Position numbers and translations under genes: made by a program
Shown: positions 22,787 to 24,617 of the stretch, piece by piece
Layout: every line of letters begins with the position of its first letter
How positions within the stretch are numbered: position 1 is the stretch's first letter
NCBI GenBank assembly: GCA_035551935.1
Contig: DASZMJ010000514.1
Coordinates: 1-24,617 of the forward strand
DNA from: DASZMJ01 sp035551935
Lineage (GTDB): Bacteria; Planctomycetota; Planctomycetia; Isosphaerales; Isosphaeraceae
Length of the DNA: 24,617 bases
Reading direction: 5' to 3'
The notes under the pieces: model-generated
The model's database searches: none
What the model saw: the letters and a program-made list of their open reading frames with translations, nothing else
What the model was told of the DNA's origin: nothing

Positions 22787-23833
22787 TCAGAAGGTGTCGG
22801 CGCTGACGATGTCTCCGCTCGACCGCGTGGAGATCGCACGCCAGACTTTAATGTCGACCCCATCGCGCGTAAACCGAACGCTGCCGTCCATCAAAAGCAC
22901 ATTCACGCCGCCGGGATGGTAACTGCGGGCGGAGAAGACACCTTCGCGAATGGCGCGAGAGTGCAGAGCGTCATCGCCGACGTAGGGATTTAGTGAACAG
23001 TCGAGGATATATGAATTTGGTGGGAGGCAATGGTTGTAGTTGGTGAAGTGGTAACCGGAGACAAGCCAACTTTCGCCCGAACGGGATTCAACCGGGAGAC
23101 CTGGCGTCGTGGATGCTTCGGTGCAAACGCTGACGACCCACGCGATCGAGAGCGGGTTATGGTTTGTCCCTGCTCCCGTTAATATATAGTCACCGGGTCC
23201 GTAAGACCCTTTCGTCCAATCGCCTTGCATCCGCTCCGAGGCACCAACGGTCTGCGAGAGCCCGTCGGTGAAATCTGCGGGGCCATAGAAACGGTGTGCG
23301 GTGAACGGGCCATCCCACGACCCTTCCTTGTCACCGACGGGGGCAATCCAGGGGCTCGGGCCGATGTTGAAGCGATAATTCACCCGCCCGTAACCCTCGA
23401 TCGGGACCACCGGATCGGAGGGGCAGGTGAAGAGGCCGACGGATGCTGTCATTACCGTCTGGTTGGCGGAGAGGCCGACGGCGATCGTGGGAATCAGGGT
23501 GAAGTTGATCGCGTCGTAAAGGTTCTCCTGCTCCAGCTCGGGAAGCAGCCGCGCCAGTGGGCTATAGGCATGGGCCGAATAGTCCTTAGGTTCGACGGCG
23601 GTCTGTCCGATGACGCCGGGAAAATAGCCCGAGCCGCTCGCATACGACTGGAGGGCGATGCCGATCTGCTTGAGGTTGTTGACGCATTGAAGTCGCCGGG
23701 CGGACTCTCGCGCTCCCTGGACGGCGGGCAAGAGAAGAGCGATTAAGATCCCAATGATAAAAACAACAATCAATAGTTCTATAAGAGTGAATCCTGTCGG
23801 CCGGCGTGAACTGGTCGTCCCGAGGTTAGGCAC
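22787..23833 (-). CDS. DUF1559 pseudopilin-like protein (prepilin-type N-terminus, H-X9-DG C-terminus)
   Basis: A 348-residue protein of the planctomycete-expanded DUF1559 family. The N-terminus holds a type IV prepilin signal, GFTLIELLIVVFIIGILIAL: cleavage after Gly14, Phe15 as the methylated residue, Glu19 at position +5, then a single membrane helix. It continues with LLPAVQGARESARRLQCVNNLKQIG, highly typical of the family. The C-terminus carries HPGGVNVLLMDGSVRF, in which His306 and Asp316-Gly317 form the H-X9-DG motif. The likely location is the cell envelope as a pseudopilin; the molecular role is unknown. Start: the GTG at 23833 has a strong AGGAGGT seven bases upstream and overlaps the preceding gene by eight bases. 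Base composition is less GC-rich than in the left two thirds of the window. Confidence 0.92.
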   Translation of the reverse strand: MPNLGTTSSRRPTGFTLIELLIVVFIIGILIALLLPAVQGARESARRLQCVNNLKQIGIALQSYASGSGYFPGVIGQTAVEPKDYSAHAYSPLARLLPELEQENLYDAINFTLIPTIAVGLSANQTVMTASVGLFTCPSDPVVPIEGYGRVNYRFNIGPSPWIAPVGDKEGSWDGPFTAHRFYGPADFTDGLSQTVGASERMQGDWTKGSYGPGDYILTGAGTNHNPLSIAWVVSVCTEASTTPGLPVESRSGESWLVSGYHFTNYNHCLPPNSYILDCSLNPYVGDDALHSRAIREGVFSARSYHPGGVNVLLMDGSVRFTRDGVDIKVWRAISTRSSGDIVSADTF

Positions 23834-24566
23834 GACGCCACCTCCTATAAGCCAGGAGACTCGTTATCAAAACGAGGACAGCTCCGAGGATCATGAGCGG
23901 GATGGCCCACGTCGGGGTCGGCTCGCGTTCACCAGGCATCACGGGCTCCGCCGCGGACGCGGCGACTGTGATCGGTTGCGCCTGCGCGGCTGCGGCAGGC
24001 GAGAGCGCCTCGAGGTCCCAGACCTTTCGAGCCGGGTGCTTTCTGAATGTCGAGCCGTTAACGATAGTCCTTGCCTCTGGAAGTTCGAGTACGAACACTG
24101 ATCGATCCGGTCGATGTTCGAAGTCGGCCTTCTGGATGACAATCTCCCGGACGCTCTCAACGCGCGGGCGTCCCCCCGGCGGCAAGATGCCGATGAACGT
24201 GAGCTGACGGAAGGGAATCCAACCTCGATCGCCGACCCGATGTATATCGGAGAAGTCCAGTTGGATGCTACGTTCGTCGTTCCCGAGATCCTCTCGAATT
24301 CGCAGCGGGATTGCGCCGTGCTCCAAATCAACCCAGTATTGAATGCGGGGAGCCGACGCATTTCCGCTCCTCTGGAAATCTAGTTTTACTACGCTAATAC
24401 CGTCAATTTGGCAGTTTTCCTCGACCGCCTTCAGCGTCCAATCGGACCGATCCTTCTTGGCCCGTTGGATATCATAAGGGCGTAACCCGCTGAGCGCTAT
24501 GCCGCAGGTCTCGTGTACAGTCGGGCTTGCTCCCTCTCCACACGGTGCTCGTGGAACTCCTCCCAC
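23826..24566 (-). CDS. C-terminally membrane-anchored protein, probably 5'-truncated
   Basis: A frame of 246 residues ending eight bases inside the DUF1559 gene. I do not recognise a named family. It has a beta-rich middle (IQYWVDLEHGAIPLRIREDLG, WIPFRQLTFIG) that reads like a LolA/LppX-type lipoprotein-carrier fold, which is only a guess. An Ala/Pro-rich linker and one membrane helix at about 220-240 (IPLMILGAVLVLITSLL) follow, then a basic tail. Homologous proteins would be expected to have a signal peptide, but none is present. The only start is a GTG at 24566, which lies inside the end of a transposase-like frame (stop at 24497), so the first 20-30 codons are probably foreign. I suspect the real 5' end was removed by the element. 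The paired DUF1559 gene keeps its own ribosome site. Confidence 0.6.
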   Translation of the reverse strand: MGGVPRAPCGEGASPTVHETCGIALSGLRPYDIQRAKKDRSDWTLKAVEENCQIDGISVVKLDFQRSGNASAPRIQYWVDLEHGAIPLRIREDLGNDERSIQLDFSDIHRVGDRGWIPFRQLTFIGILPPGGRPRVESVREIVIQKADFEHRPDRSVFVLELPEARTIVNGSTFRKHPARKVWDLEALSPAAAAQAQPITVAASAAEPVMPGEREPTPTWAIPLMILGAVLVLITSLLAYRRWRRA

Positions 24567-24617
24567 TGGTCGTTGAGGTAGAGAGCCCGGACGTGGAGCA
24601 TCGCCTGTGCCCCCTCC
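24497..24617 (-). CDS. Transposase C-terminus, partial, runs off the right edge
   Basis: On the minus strand a frame enters from the window edge and reads EGAQAMLHVRALYLNDQW, then EEFHEHRVEREQARLYTR and a TAG stop at 24499-24497. The wording (ALYLN-W--F---R-E--RLY) resembles the C-terminal end of ISKra4-type transposases common in planctomycetes. This comes from memory of such proteins and rests on 39 residues only. The frame differs from that of the 246-residue protein it overlaps. It marks the 3' part of an insertion element whose boundary should lie a short way to the left of the stop. Confidence 0.45.
   Translation of the reverse strand, partial: EGAQAMLHVRALYLNDQWEEFHEHRVEREQARLYTRPAA

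Noticed and set aside
20821..22863. A 680-residue open frame on the minus strand rich in NEPN/RTQ-like strings
   Set aside because: Its content is produced by the GGTTCGTT, heptamer and palindrome repeats, all frames are similarly open, and it overlaps the ends of mobA and the DUF1559 gene. No domain or signal is visible.

Overview
The window looks like a chromosomal piece of a high-GC planctomycete, probably of the Isosphaeraceae type. This rests on the very GC-rich codon use, a DUF1559-type pseudopilin with the H-X9-DG C-terminal motif (22787-23833), a Reg_prop/Y_Y_Y sensor, and repeat-rich spacer DNA of a kind often seen in these genomes. The assignment is inference, because no rRNA or marker gene is present.

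Layout. At the left edge is the first 24 codons of a transposase-like gene (minus strand, 1-72). Next comes an N-carbamoylputrescine amidase gene (minus, 229-1119). Divergent from it is a large membrane sensor: 14 propeller blades, Y_Y_Y, one membrane helix, a coiled coil and an active-looking GGDEF domain (1338-4418). From 4768 to 18953 there is a co-directional run of eleven genes, most of them overlapping or nearly touching: GT9, GT4, GT4, GmhB-type phosphatase, bifunctional HldE, a second GT9, a NodU/CmcH-type carbamoyltransferase, GT2, a radical SAM/SPASM protein and two ABC exporter half-transporters. MoeA and MobA (18997-20903) follow on the same strand and belong to molybdenum cofactor synthesis.

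How the genes fit together. GmhB and HldE supply the last phosphatase, kinase and nucleotidyl steps towards ADP-heptose. The GT9 enzymes are the usual consumers of ADP-heptose. The GT4 and GT2 enzymes would extend the glycan, the carbamoyltransferase would decorate it, and the two half-transporters would move a lipid-linked or free product across the inner membrane. The resemblance is to an LPS inner-core locus such as that of Pseudomonas aeruginosa (hldE, msbA, wapO). The radical SAM/SPASM protein is the unexplained member. The two ABC subunits look like an asymmetric heterodimer, with a Walker B Glu-to-Asp change in one and a non-consensus signature loop in the other.

Repeat-rich right part. 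Between mobA and the pseudopilin gene lie about 1.9 kb with no convincing protein gene (20904-22786). This stretch holds two blocks of a short GGTTCGTT-centred motif, a tandem 7-bp repeat of 17 units, and two ungapped 226-bp copies of a composite repeat exactly 882 bp apart, each ending in a perfect 24-bp palindrome. A separate 78-bp hairpin repeat (11340-11417) sits inside the end of the second GT9 gene and supplies the last residues of that protein.

The right end (22787-24617) is visibly less GC-rich. It carries the pseudopilin gene, a C-terminally anchored protein that seems to have lost its 5' end, and the last codons of another transposase-like gene running off the window.
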